Below the pieces are notes generated by a model. The model was not told the DNA's origin, did no database searches, and saw nothing but the letters and a program-made list of their open reading frames with translations. 60,589 nt of DNA from NCBI GenBank assembly GCA_024280435.1, contig JAJRQD010000214.1:1-60589 (forward strand), read 5' to 3'. A program made the position numbers and the translations under genes. Source of the stretch: an archaeon. Lineage in GTDB: Archaea > Asgardarchaeota > Heimdallarchaeia > Heimdallarchaeales > Kariarchaeaceae. Position 1 is the stretch's first letter. Each line of letters begins with the position of its first letter. Below, piece after piece: positions 1-9,381 of the stretch.

Positions 1-1
1 A

Positions 2-127
2 AAACATATCCAAGTTCTAAGATTAATGGGTGAAAAATATCTTAAAATGTATGAATCAAAGGGAGAGGACCTGTATGCCTTACTTGGAGATTTGCTTGAC
101 GATAAAATAAGAAAATCGAAAAATTAA
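2..127 (+). CDS. 3' end of an ORF truncated by the window edge (..VLRLMGEKYLKMYESKGEDLYALLGDLLDDKIRKSKN*)
   Basis: Open frame 2 from the window edge to TAA at 125-127; not in the ORF track. Confidence 0.4.
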   Translation, partial: KHIQVLRLMGEKYLKMYESKGEDLYALLGDLLDDKIRKSKN

Positions 128-204
128 CTGCGGAATGTGGGCTATATATCAATAATAATAATATACAAAAATTACATGAAAAAATATTTGATGGTCTGAT
201 AAAC

Positions 205-1014
205 ATGGAAATACTTGATCTTAGTCACAATAGATTGAATACAATACCAAGTCTCAGAACAAATTTAAAGTTACAAAAGTTATTTCTACAAAATAATCAA
301 ATTAATCATATTAAGCAACTTAATTATCCAGATTTAAGATTAATTAACCTTTCAAATAATAATATCAAAATACTTCATAACAATTTATTTTCAAAATGTG
401 CTAAATTAGTTGAAATTAATCTTTTTAGTAATAATATTGAATTAATCTCAGAGAATGTATTCAATAACAATCAACTTATAAAATTAAATCTAGCACATAA
501 TAATATTAAAGATATACCTCCTTTATTGTTCAGAAAAACAATTGAAATCAAATATATATTTCTTAATAATAATCAGATATGTGAATTATCTGAAAAACTA
601 TTTTATGATTTAGAGAAGCTAATACGAGTTAATTTATCAGATAATAATATCCAGGAGGTGGGAAAAGATGTCTTCTCAAATTGTATGAAACTTGAATGGT
701 TAGAATTGAAAAATAATAAAATCAGTAAACTACCCAAGGAAATCTTTATCGACCTTAATTCTTTGTTAAAGCTAGATCTAGCAAATAATTTGATAGTTGA
801 TTTAAATGACGATATATTCAATAGATTATTTAATTTGAAAATACTCGATATTTCACTGAATAGAATTAAAAAACTACCAAGTTCTTTGAAAAAATTAAAT
901 ATTTGGGAACTATATTTAAATTCAAATCCATTAATTATTAGTAATTACACGATTATAGGCCCTGAAGAAAATAAATTATTTATTTCAAACTATTTTAGAA
1001 AAAGTGAAAATTAA
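205..1014 (+). CDS. Leucine-rich repeat protein
   Basis: About ten tandem LxxLxLxxNxI repeats; the repeat pattern continues in frame upstream of the first ATG (106-204). Confidence 0.85.
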   Translation: MEILDLSHNRLNTIPSLRTNLKLQKLFLQNNQINHIKQLNYPDLRLINLSNNNIKILHNNLFSKCAKLVEINLFSNNIELISENVFNNNQLIKLNLAHNNIKDIPPLLFRKTIEIKYIFLNNNQICELSEKLFYDLEKLIRVNLSDNNIQEVGKDVFSNCMKLEWLELKNNKISKLPKEIFIDLNSLLKLDLANNLIVDLNDDIFNRLFNLKILDISLNRIKKLPSSLKKLNIWELYLNSNPLIISNYTIIGPEENKLFISNYFRKSEN

Positions 1015-1254
1015 TTTAAAATTTACCATAGTTGAACTAAAAACAAAAATTGTAAAAAAAATAACAAGAACCATAGTTGAACGTTGGCATATAATATTAG
1101 AATTTATATAGAATGAACCGCTTTAGTATATAGGCACAGAAATTCTTGAGAATAGAAGCGACTGGTATTGGAAAATCGATTAATATGATACATCATCAAT
1201 TAACTACTGAAATTTATTTCTGTAAAAAAAGTCTGTGGCAAGGTTTTGATTAAG

Positions 1255-2220
1255 ATGAAAATTTCAAATAAAGGACAAATTGTCATCCCAAAACATCTAA
1301 GAGACAGACTAAATATAAAACCAGGTATGGAAGTTAACTGGAGAATCAGAGGTCAATTTCTGGTTGTCGAATTAAAAACAGATGTGAAGAAAAATATTGA
1401 ATTTCTGAATAGCAAAGATCTCGGTGCAGAGGGATTAGACGAGGAAATGTGTACAAGTATCATTAGAGACCTGGTATATCAACAATTCTATACTGGTTCT
1501 GATGATAAAATAACCGATAGGATTGGAAACAAAGTAGTACAGGTACGAGGTGCAGATGCAATAATTCGCACCGTAATTGACGTACTAGCCTATGCATCTA
1601 GACATTGGAGAAATGGACATCCTGTTGAAACCCTCAGAGAATTTGCTCATGATTTTGAATTGGATTTTCCAACAGTGATTGCTAGATTTAGTACAAAAAT
1701 TGAGAATATGTTACTTGGCGGAGAGGATTTAATCCAGCTCATGGGTGGTGAGGTGGTCTATGCAATGGCAGTGGGTGAGATCCTATCACAATTTCGTACT
1801 CGTATTGGAGATCTAGTTACAGAATCATTATTCAAAGATGCTCATGAAAGAGGGTATATCGCTAAACTGGATTATGAAACAGTAGAAAATTTGATTACCA
1901 AAAGTTTAGCAGATGAATATTCAATTCTCATGAACTTAAAAGTACTTCAAGAGTTTGCCAAGATCAACCTCAATACAGTTGGAAAATTTGATTATGATAA
2001 ATTGGCAGCAGAAATGTTAGATTCATATAAAAATGAAGAAACTCCGATTCATATTATAAAAAGAAGGGAAAGACGAGCAAAAAGACAAAATAAAAAGATT
2101 AAACCGAGTAAAAAGACTACTAAATCAACAAATATCAGACCTAAATCCTTCAAAGTTTTAGAAAAATCAACTGATAAAAAAGATGAACAAATACCAGATC
2201 TACCTGATTTTGATTTTTAA
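1255..2220 (+). CDS. AbrB/SpoVT-type DNA-binding domain protein with long helical C-terminal region
   Basis: N-terminal MKISNKGQIVIPKHLRDRLNIKPGMEVNW is a swapped-hairpin AbrB signature; basic tail. ATG at 1255 preferred over TTG at 1246. Confidence 0.8.
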   Translation: MKISNKGQIVIPKHLRDRLNIKPGMEVNWRIRGQFLVVELKTDVKKNIEFLNSKDLGAEGLDEEMCTSIIRDLVYQQFYTGSDDKITDRIGNKVVQVRGADAIIRTVIDVLAYASRHWRNGHPVETLREFAHDFELDFPTVIARFSTKIENMLLGGEDLIQLMGGEVVYAMAVGEILSQFRTRIGDLVTESLFKDAHERGYIAKLDYETVENLITKSLADEYSILMNLKVLQEFAKINLNTVGKFDYDKLAAEMLDSYKNEETPIHIIKRRERRAKRQNKKIKPSKKTTKSTNIRPKSFKVLEKSTDKKDEQIPDLPDFDF

Positions 2221-2265
2221 ATTATTTATTTATCTATTTATTTAGTTAGTTAGTTATTTAGTTAT

Positions 2266-3636
2266 TTATTGAAGAGGAACCGGTGCTCTATTTTGCAAGA
2301 TTTCAGGAACCACTCCATTAGTCACTTTATTTGCAATATCAGATTGATTTGATGGATCACCATGAATTAAAAAGATCCTTTTTGGCTTAATTGCAGAGAT
2401 TAAATCTTCGATCCCTGCACCACTTGTATGACCTGAAAAGCCAAATCTTTTCACCCTAGCTTTTATCAAAATATCTTGTTCTTTATTTCTACCAACAGAT
2501 AATTTTATTTTACGCTTACCTTCCATTACCTCTCGACCAGTAGTTCCCTCTGCTTGATAACCAGTCACTGCAATCAAATTTCTTTTCTCACCACCAGCAT
2601 ATCGCAGATGTGTGTGTAAAGGTGAAGGTTCCATCATACCAGAAGTTGTGACTATTATAAATGCATCATTACTCTGTCCTAACTGTCTTCTGAAATTATG
2701 TGTATTCATCTCAGTTGGTAATATCTGTGTTATATTATCATATTTAAATGGTGAATAAATTTTTTCATGCTTCAATCTTGATAAAATTGGTTCATCAACC
2801 CAATCAGGGGTTAAATACAATTCAGTTATTGCAATCATCTTATTTATCATACCATCAATATATATCGGATAGTCTTTAATATGTTCTGTCAATACACAAA
2901 GTAACTCTTGGCTACGACCAATTGCAAAGCTAGGAATAATTACTTTATTTCCACCATCAAGAACTTTACGAATTTCTGAAACAAAATCAACATTTACATT
3001 TTTACGTTCAACAATTCTTCTCAAACCATTAGTTGTCTCAGAAATTAATAAGTCAACTTGTACATCAGGTATATCAAAACCATCAAATAAAGGTGTTTGC
3101 TGATCATTTATATCACCTGTGTATAGTATCTTATAACCTTTCCAATCGATTAGAATCATTGCAGCTCCAAGTATATGACCTGCATTATAAAATTCAGCAG
3201 TTATTCCAGGACCTATCTCAAATACTTCTTTGTATTTTTTGACTGCAATATGTGTATATGCATCATCAAGTGCATCTGCACTCCAATGTCGTCCATCTAT
3301 TTTTATTTGATCCTCCCAAAGAAGTCTCACAATATCTCTTGTGGGAGATGTCATAAATAATTTACCACTGTATCCATTTTCAAAGATTGCAGGTACATAA
3401 CCACTGTGATCAATATGAGCATGTGATAATAGCATAGAAGTAATTTCTGGTGCGTGTTCAAGAATCATCTCAGGAGCCAAAGATGGAGCTCTCTTTGGTT
3501 GTAATTTGATACCACAATCAATTAGTATTTTATTGTCCTCATCCTCAAGAATGAAAGCAGATCTCCCAACCTCAATCGCAGCTCCAAAAGCTGTGAGGGT
3601 TAATTTTCCATTGTTTATTTTATTAGGTTTTGTCAT
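2266..3636 (-). CDS. MBL-fold/beta-CASP ribonuclease (CPSF73/aCPSF2-like)
   Basis: HAHIDHSG metallo-beta-lactamase motif and beta-CASP motifs (GHTSGAG, IHGDPS). Start MTKPN preceded by an SD-like aaagaggt; the track gives 3660. Confidence 0.8.
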   Translation of the reverse strand: MTKPNKINNGKLTLTAFGAAIEVGRSAFILEDEDNKILIDCGIKLQPKRAPSLAPEMILEHAPEITSMLLSHAHIDHSGYVPAIFENGYSGKLFMTSPTRDIVRLLWEDQIKIDGRHWSADALDDAYTHIAVKKYKEVFEIGPGITAEFYNAGHILGAAMILIDWKGYKILYTGDINDQQTPLFDGFDIPDVQVDLLISETTNGLRRIVERKNVNVDFVSEIRKVLDGGNKVIIPSFAIGRSQELLCVLTEHIKDYPIYIDGMINKMIAITELYLTPDWVDEPILSRLKHEKIYSPFKYDNITQILPTEMNTHNFRRQLGQSNDAFIIVTTSGMMEPSPLHTHLRYAGGEKRNLIAVTGYQAEGTTGREVMEGKRKIKLSVGRNKEQDILIKARVKRFGFSGHTSGAGIEDLISAIKPKRIFLIHGDPSNQSDIANKVTNGVVPEILQNRAPVPLQ

Positions 3637-3997
3637 TATTAATAACCTCTTTATCATCATACTATCAAGCCCCTATCATCACCTGTAACCGGGGTTCATT
3701 CAACGTATCGAACTTGGGATAGTACTCTTCTATTTTTAATTAAGGTCACATAGTATAAAAACAATTATTTACAAGTTCTTAAAAGCTTCCCTTTTTTAGT
3801 TGAGGTTACAACAGATAAAAATAAAATAAGGGACATCTTTTAAAGTAAATAATTCACTCTAACTTGATAAATCGTTAATTAATATAAAAAAATCACTCTT
3901 TTATTGATGAATTATAGATTGAAAATTCTACCTATAATCTTGTGAATATCCATAAAATCAAGAATATTTTAATATCTGTATATCCATATTAAATTAT

Positions 3998-4675
3998 ATG
4001 CTAAATGATAGTGAGAAAAAAGAAAATGCATTCGCCAGCTTTGCAAGTGATCTCGTAGATGTGGAAAAAGAGGATGAAAAGGCAAAAAAAGAGATATTAA
4101 AAGAAGGAATTGAAAAAATAGAGAAAGATGAAAAGAAATCTATTTTATCATCAAGAATGATTACATCAGAGATATCTAAATTGAGAGGATATGCAGATAT
4201 GTCTGCTTTTGTTGGTACCTCTGGTAGAATAAAATCACCTAAATTCAAAAGGAGAGAATTTATCAGCTTGCTTGCAAGAGAATTACTATTAATAGGAAAT
4301 GAGGAAATAAATGATAGAGGAGGAATAATATCACTAAAGAAATTAGAAGAATATTTTGCTGAAAAGAGAGATAACTGGGAATTAAGGGAGAATGATATAA
4401 AAGAAGCAATTAAATTTTTAGAGAAAGAAAAAATGATACCTTCCTTTGAAAAATTGGATAAGAACCTTGAACTTATCTACTTCAAACCAATTGAACTCTC
4501 AAAGGATACAAGAAAAATACTTATGGCAGCACATGGGATAGAAGCTACCAAAAAAACAATAAAAGATGTGCTAGGTTGGTCTGAAGAGAGGGTGAATAAT
4601 GGAATCAAACAGCTTGTATCAAGTGGACTTGCTGTTGAAGAAGGAGAGTTTATTTTCTTCCCAGGACTTGAATAA
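3998..4675 (+). CDS. ESCRT-II Vps22/Vps36-like (EAP30/SNF8 family) protein
   Basis: EAP30-like layout: N-terminal helical region, LRGYADMSAFVG, then tandem winged helices (RGGIISLKKLEEYFAEKR..; TKKTIKDVLGWSEERVNNGIKQLVSSGLAVEEGEFIFFPGL) aligning by eye with SNF8. Confidence 0.8.
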   Translation: MLNDSEKKENAFASFASDLVDVEKEDEKAKKEILKEGIEKIEKDEKKSILSSRMITSEISKLRGYADMSAFVGTSGRIKSPKFKRREFISLLARELLLIGNEEINDRGGIISLKKLEEYFAEKRDNWELRENDIKEAIKFLEKEKMIPSFEKLDKNLELIYFKPIELSKDTRKILMAAHGIEATKKTIKDVLGWSEERVNNGIKQLVSSGLAVEEGEFIFFPGLE

Positions 4676-4752
4676 CCAACCCATCTGTTTTCTTTAATGA
4701 AAAAGTCACCACACCTATTTATTTGATTTCTGAAAAACAATTAGGAATGAAT

Positions 4753-5712
4753 TTAAGTATTTTTTATATTACTATTTATCTCGTTGATAATTCTACATGA
4801 ACCACAAAAGTCACCATTGCACGGGTCTCCACAGCCAATACATTCTTTAATAACTCTATTTCCCTTATGTGGTGAGGTATCACCAACAAGTGAACCAAGG
4901 TGATGAAGAGCATCAGAACTTCTAATTATTGCAAAAACAACTGTTGGATCATGTACCATATATTCAGTCAAAATATTTTTCATATGACCTCTGAAAGCTT
5001 CAACAGCGTGTGGACAACTCTCTTCTTGATATGGAAGATTATTCAGGTTGGCATATAGCACTATTTCTTGTTCAGTAGTCTTTCTAAAAGGTTTGACACG
5101 ATTTACAAATGATGAATGTTTGAATTTAGGTTCAGGATTACTATGAAGTGTTTTAAGTAAATCGCCACGCATTAAATTCATCAAAACAGTTTGTGCTTCA
5201 TCATCTGCGTTATGGCCTGTAACGAGTTTTGTAGCACCTATTTTTCTAGCAGCATCGTTCAGGGCTTTTCTTCTAAAAGGTCCACAGTAACTGCACGCAG
5301 GTTTTCGATCACTCCCTAGTAACACAAGAGCGTCATCCAGGTGGTGACCAAATTCCTCTTCAAATGAGAATGTATAGTGTTCAATACCATATCGTTCAGC
5401 AGCCATTGTTGCATATTTAAGACCATCCTGTCGATACCCCTCAATACCCTCATCAATACTTATTGCAATTACTTTAGAGGGATGTTTTTCCTGTAATTTC
5501 ACCATCACATCAAGTAGAACAACACTATCTTTTCCCCCTGATACCCCCACAGCAATAATATCATTTCTCTCAAAAAGTTTGTACTGATTTATTGTCTTCT
5601 GTACCTTTCTCATGAAAGATTTGTTGAAATGTTTTAAGCATAAATTTGTTTTATCCCAAGGCCTCTGCCAAACTGCTTTTTCATCACAATGATAACAAAT
5701 CGGAAATTGCAC
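4753..5712 (-). CDS. tRNA 2-thiolation protein, NcsA/CTU1/TtuA family
   Basis: PP-loop GVSGGKDSVVLLD; N- and C-terminal zinc-binding Cys motifs; TGHNADDEAQT. Confidence 0.85.
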   Translation of the reverse strand: MQFPICYHCDEKAVWQRPWDKTNLCLKHFNKSFMRKVQKTINQYKLFERNDIIAVGVSGGKDSVVLLDVMVKLQEKHPSKVIAISIDEGIEGYRQDGLKYATMAAERYGIEHYTFSFEEEFGHHLDDALVLLGSDRKPACSYCGPFRRKALNDAARKIGATKLVTGHNADDEAQTVLMNLMRGDLLKTLHSNPEPKFKHSSFVNRVKPFRKTTEQEIVLYANLNNLPYQEESCPHAVEAFRGHMKNILTEYMVHDPTVVFAIIRSSDALHHLGSLVGDTSPHKGNRVIKECIGCGDPCNGDFCGSCRIINEINSNIKNT

Positions 5713-5761
5713 TAATTATACTTTATGTATTGTGGTAAATTAATATCTAGATAGATACAGA

Positions 5762-6469
5762 TTATTCTTCTTCTTCAAAGTCTGAAAATACATCTTCTTC
5801 TTCTGTTTCTGCAAAAGATTCTTCCATATTTGGAATATCATCATCATCTTTCCACATCTTCTTGTTGGCTTTTTTATCATCCTTTCTTTTATCTTCAAGT
5901 GATTTGATCACACTTTCAATTGGTGAACCATTAATTAATCTCACAACTGCATCATGTGCAGTGGTGATCTGTTCATAAGTACCAATTAATGACACAGTTG
6001 ACCCAGAAATTACAAGATCTGTTTTTGTAAGCTGCTCAATACTCGCCTTTGTTTTTCCATTTGTACCTATTATTCTTGATTTAATTCTTCTTATCTGTTG
6101 AGGATTCTTTAGCTTACTAGATTTTAATCGAATCACATCTAGATAGTAATCATCTTTAATCAATTTTAATGCAGTTTTATAATAAAATCCTCTGCCAATT
6201 GCTTTGACAATCTCAGCAGCCTTCAATAGCATAACGGGATCACGAAGTTCAGATCCAGGTCTTATTTCAACCTCACCAGTTGCAGAATCTATGATTATTA
6301 CAGATTGAGTATTTTTCTCTATTTCTTTTCGATTATTCCCTCCGGCACCAATTATTGCGCCAATTCTCTTTTGTGGAACTCTAACAAATTGAGAACTCTC
6401 ATATGAAAAACTAGGATTAGATGTTTCTTGTGGATTAGATGTCTTTGAGGAGTGATTAGAGTCTGTCAT
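5762..6469 (-). CDS. KH-domain RNA-binding protein, archaeal Dim2/Pno1-like
   Basis: Two KH motifs (RIGAIIGAGGNNRKEIE; RIIGTNGKTKASIE), GRGFYYKTALKLIKDDYYLDVI, acidic tail; next to RIO1. Confidence 0.85.
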   Translation of the reverse strand: MTDSNHSSKTSNPQETSNPSFSYESSQFVRVPQKRIGAIIGAGGNNRKEIEKNTQSVIIIDSATGEVEIRPGSELRDPVMLLKAAEIVKAIGRGFYYKTALKLIKDDYYLDVIRLKSSKLKNPQQIRRIKSRIIGTNGKTKASIEQLTKTDLVISGSTVSLIGTYEQITTAHDAVVRLINGSPIESVIKSLEDKRKDDKKANKKMWKDDDDIPNMEESFAETEEEDVFSDFEEEE

Positions 6470-6544
6470 ATTATTTCTCTCAAATTTAATAAATTAGACT
6501 ACCTAATAAACTACTTGTTAGTTAATCTAACTTTCTAGTATAAT

Positions 6545-7375
6545 TTAGATAAGATACTTGCTAATCAAGATAGGGTCTGCTTCCTCCCCTCTAATCCATT
6601 TGTAAAGCTTGTTTAATTCAATAGTATTCACTCCAATCCCTGCAAAATAATTATTGAGGTTATTCAAATCCCTCAGTAAAAATTCATCTGCTTTGGGATG
6701 ATCCTCAAGAACTGATTGTGATACATCGATAATGAAAAATTCATCTGTATCCTTATTGTATAATATATTATATGCAGATAGGTCCCCATGGACTAACTTA
6801 GCATCACGATATAATATTTTTACCTTTTCCATTATTCGTTTGTACAGTTTATTTGGTTTAATAGGATATGAATCTTTGAGTAGTGGTAATACATATTCAC
6901 CATCACTCAAATATTCCATCACCAAAATATTTCTCTCCACCAAAATTGGTTTTGGAGAAGGAATATCATGCTGTTTCAACCGTTGAAGGTTTTTGAATTC
7001 CTTTTTGGCCCAAACCTCAATAAAACCAGATCTTTTTCCTGAAACCTTCTTAAAGCGATAATCACCCTCAACATATTGCCTCATTTTTTTGAATGATGGT
7101 GCATCGATTCTGAAAATTTTTATTGCAACAGCAGAATTATCAAAAGTATCTGCATAGTATACATTGGCCTCTTTTCCAGTAGATATAGCACCAGTAATTG
7201 ATTTGAATATACCTTTGTTTATCATTGAAAACAGTATCAGCCTTGTTTTATCATCAAATACTGTCTCAACCAATTTCAACATATTATCTTCTTTTATTCT
7301 GATCCGATTTTTGTCTACCTTTCGATTCAAATCATCAATTTTTTTATCAATAAATTCAGATAAGTCATCTGACAT
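6545..7375 (-). CDS. rio1: RIO1-type serine protein kinase
   Basis: ISTGKEANVYYA, LVHGDLSAYNILY and FIIDVSQSV RIO kinase motifs. Confidence 0.9.
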   Translation of the reverse strand: MSDDLSEFIDKKIDDLNRKVDKNRIRIKEDNMLKLVETVFDDKTRLILFSMINKGIFKSITGAISTGKEANVYYADTFDNSAVAIKIFRIDAPSFKKMRQYVEGDYRFKKVSGKRSGFIEVWAKKEFKNLQRLKQHDIPSPKPILVERNILVMEYLSDGEYVLPLLKDSYPIKPNKLYKRIMEKVKILYRDAKLVHGDLSAYNILYNKDTDEFFIIDVSQSVLEDHPKADEFLLRDLNNLNNYFAGIGVNTIELNKLYKWIRGEEADPILISKYLI

Positions 7376-7532
7376 ACTTAATATGTGTCTTATCCTTAAT
7401 AATAACTAAACTGTTCCTAAATAGATTTTATCTTAAAAAATATATGTAAATTTCATTCAATATCATACTTGTTTTAAAATTTTATTGAAACAGATAGTAG
7501 ACTTAAAAAAGAAGGTAATGATAATAATTATT

Positions 7533-7970
7533 ATGTGGCAGAACTATTCAAAAAATTCTGATGAAATATATGAAAATGCATTGAAAAGAGCAAAAAAAGC
7601 CCTTCCTGAGCACTCAGCTGATGATAATCGGTTCAAAATTCCAGAATTAAATACTCAAATTCAAGGAAAAAGAACTTTTTTTAGAAATTTCAAAGAGGTG
7701 CTTGCAATGTTAAACAGACCTTTAGAACATTTTCTGAAATTCCTATCCAATGAGTTAGGTACAGCTGGCAATATTCAAGGCTCCCAAGCTATATTTGCAG
7801 GAAAACACAGTAAAGCACAACTTAATAGACTGTTAAAGAGATATGTAAATGATTTTATTAATTGTCCAGAGTGTAATAAGCCAGACACTAAATTTGTCAT
7901 ACAGGGAAGAGTATCTATGATGAAATGTGAAGCATGTGGTGCTTCATCCTCAATAAGATCGGTTGGTTAA
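7533..7970 (+). CDS. eif2b: Translation initiation factor aIF2 subunit beta
   Basis: C-terminal zinc ribbon CPEC..CEAC and aIF2beta core; start MWQNYS preferred over 7485. Confidence 0.9.
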   Translation: MWQNYSKNSDEIYENALKRAKKALPEHSADDNRFKIPELNTQIQGKRTFFRNFKEVLAMLNRPLEHFLKFLSNELGTAGNIQGSQAIFAGKHSKAQLNRLLKRYVNDFINCPECNKPDTKFVIQGRVSMMKCEACGASSSIRSVG

Positions 7971-8277
7971 AGTGGAATTCTATCTTAAAATCTACAACAC
8001 AAGTGATGAATATCTAGTTGCAATTTGTGATAAGCATATACTTGGTGAAACTATTATTCATAACGGTGTAAAAATCAAGGTTAGCACTCAATTCTATGGA
8101 AATATAGATTATACATCAGAGGAAGTTCTTGCAGAGATTAATAAATCAACATCAGTGAATGTATTTGGAAAAAACATATGCAAGCTCCTTATTAAACACA
8201 ATCTTGTTTTTCCAGATGCAGTTATCTGGATGAAACATAAAGATGATGAAGTTGGTCATGCAATTTTAATCAGATAG
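7963..8277 (+). CDS. DUF424 family archaeal protein
   Basis: Small conserved archaeal protein downstream of aIF2beta; alternative-codon start overlapping it. Confidence 0.75.
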   Translation: MVKVEFYLKIYNTSDEYLVAICDKHILGETIIHNGVKIKVSTQFYGNIDYTSEEVLAEINKSTSVNVFGKNICKLLIKHNLVFPDAVIWMKHKDDEVGHAILIR

Positions 8278-8290
8278 AGTTGATTGATAT

Positions 8291-9364
8291 ATGAGTAGTA
8301 GAAGATTTTGTTCATCCTGTGGTAAAAAGGGAGTAGTATTACACGATAATTTTTGTGAGGAATGTTTTTGGAAAGATAATAATATAATTGATTTCAAGCA
8401 AAGGAAATTAGAAATTGCTTACTGTCTGACTTGTTATGGTCCAAAACTACCCACAGGCTGGTCCAAAGGGATTGAACAGCAAGAGATACCAGATGTGGTA
8501 GGATATGCATATATGAGAAATATTATTGCAAGTCCTGATGTAGATATACAAGTGGGTGAATATTCCAAAATTAACTGGTTAAATCCGAATCCAGAGTTTA
8601 TGATCACTTATATTGGCATAAGTGATAATATTGATGGCTTTGCACCACATAGAGAAGAAATTGAGGTTGAAATCAAACTACTAGGCGGTATTTGTAAAGC
8701 ATGCGTAAGAAAGAAAACAGGATCACATGATGTTACTGTACAGTTAAGAGCAAAAGATAGATCATTGAGCGAGAAAGAAATTGATATAGCAACTAAAACA
8801 GTTTTCTCAGTTGCAAATGAGTTATTTCAAGAATCAACTGATGCCTATGTTAGTGATATAATAGAGAACCATGGTGGTGTTGATATTTATCTTGGTAGTA
8901 ATTCACTTGCTGATGACTTTATTAGCCATCTCAAAAAAATATGGATTGCACATCATGAGAAGAATTACAAGCTTGTAACTGAGGAAAAGGATAATAAAAG
9001 GGTTTACAGAATTACCCACCTATTCAGATTACCAGGAGTTAAGGGGGGAGAGATTGTTCTATATAAAAAAGAATTATACCGTGTAGATAGAATTACATCC
9101 CAAAGTGTCAGATTGATTAAATACAAAGACCATACAGGAATTCATATCCGGGATTGGGAGAATTTAACAATACCAAACCCTGGACCTTCAAGCATCAGTA
9201 AATTAGTCGTATCAGAGGACAATCAAACTAGTTCCTATTTATTAATGGATCTAGCCAATTATGATACTGAAGAAGTAAATAAAGACCAGTTTCCTAGAAT
9301 TCTGGATATTGGTGAGGAAGTTCAATTGATTATTTGGGAAAACAAATATTTTCTACCAATTTAA
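8291..9364 (+). CDS. NMD3-like 60S ribosomal export protein homologue
   Basis: N-terminal CxxC zinc ribbons (CSSCGK, CEECFW, CLTCYG, CKAC) and NMD3-like body. Confidence 0.85.
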   Translation: MSSRRFCSSCGKKGVVLHDNFCEECFWKDNNIIDFKQRKLEIAYCLTCYGPKLPTGWSKGIEQQEIPDVVGYAYMRNIIASPDVDIQVGEYSKINWLNPNPEFMITYIGISDNIDGFAPHREEIEVEIKLLGGICKACVRKKTGSHDVTVQLRAKDRSLSEKEIDIATKTVFSVANELFQESTDAYVSDIIENHGGVDIYLGSNSLADDFISHLKKIWIAHHEKNYKLVTEEKDNKRVYRITHLFRLPGVKGGEIVLYKKELYRVDRITSQSVRLIKYKDHTGIHIRDWENLTIPNPGPSSISKLVVSEDNQTSSYLLMDLANYDTEEVNKDQFPRILDIGEEVQLIIWENKYFLPI

Positions 9365-9381
9365 ATTCACTTTATTATATT

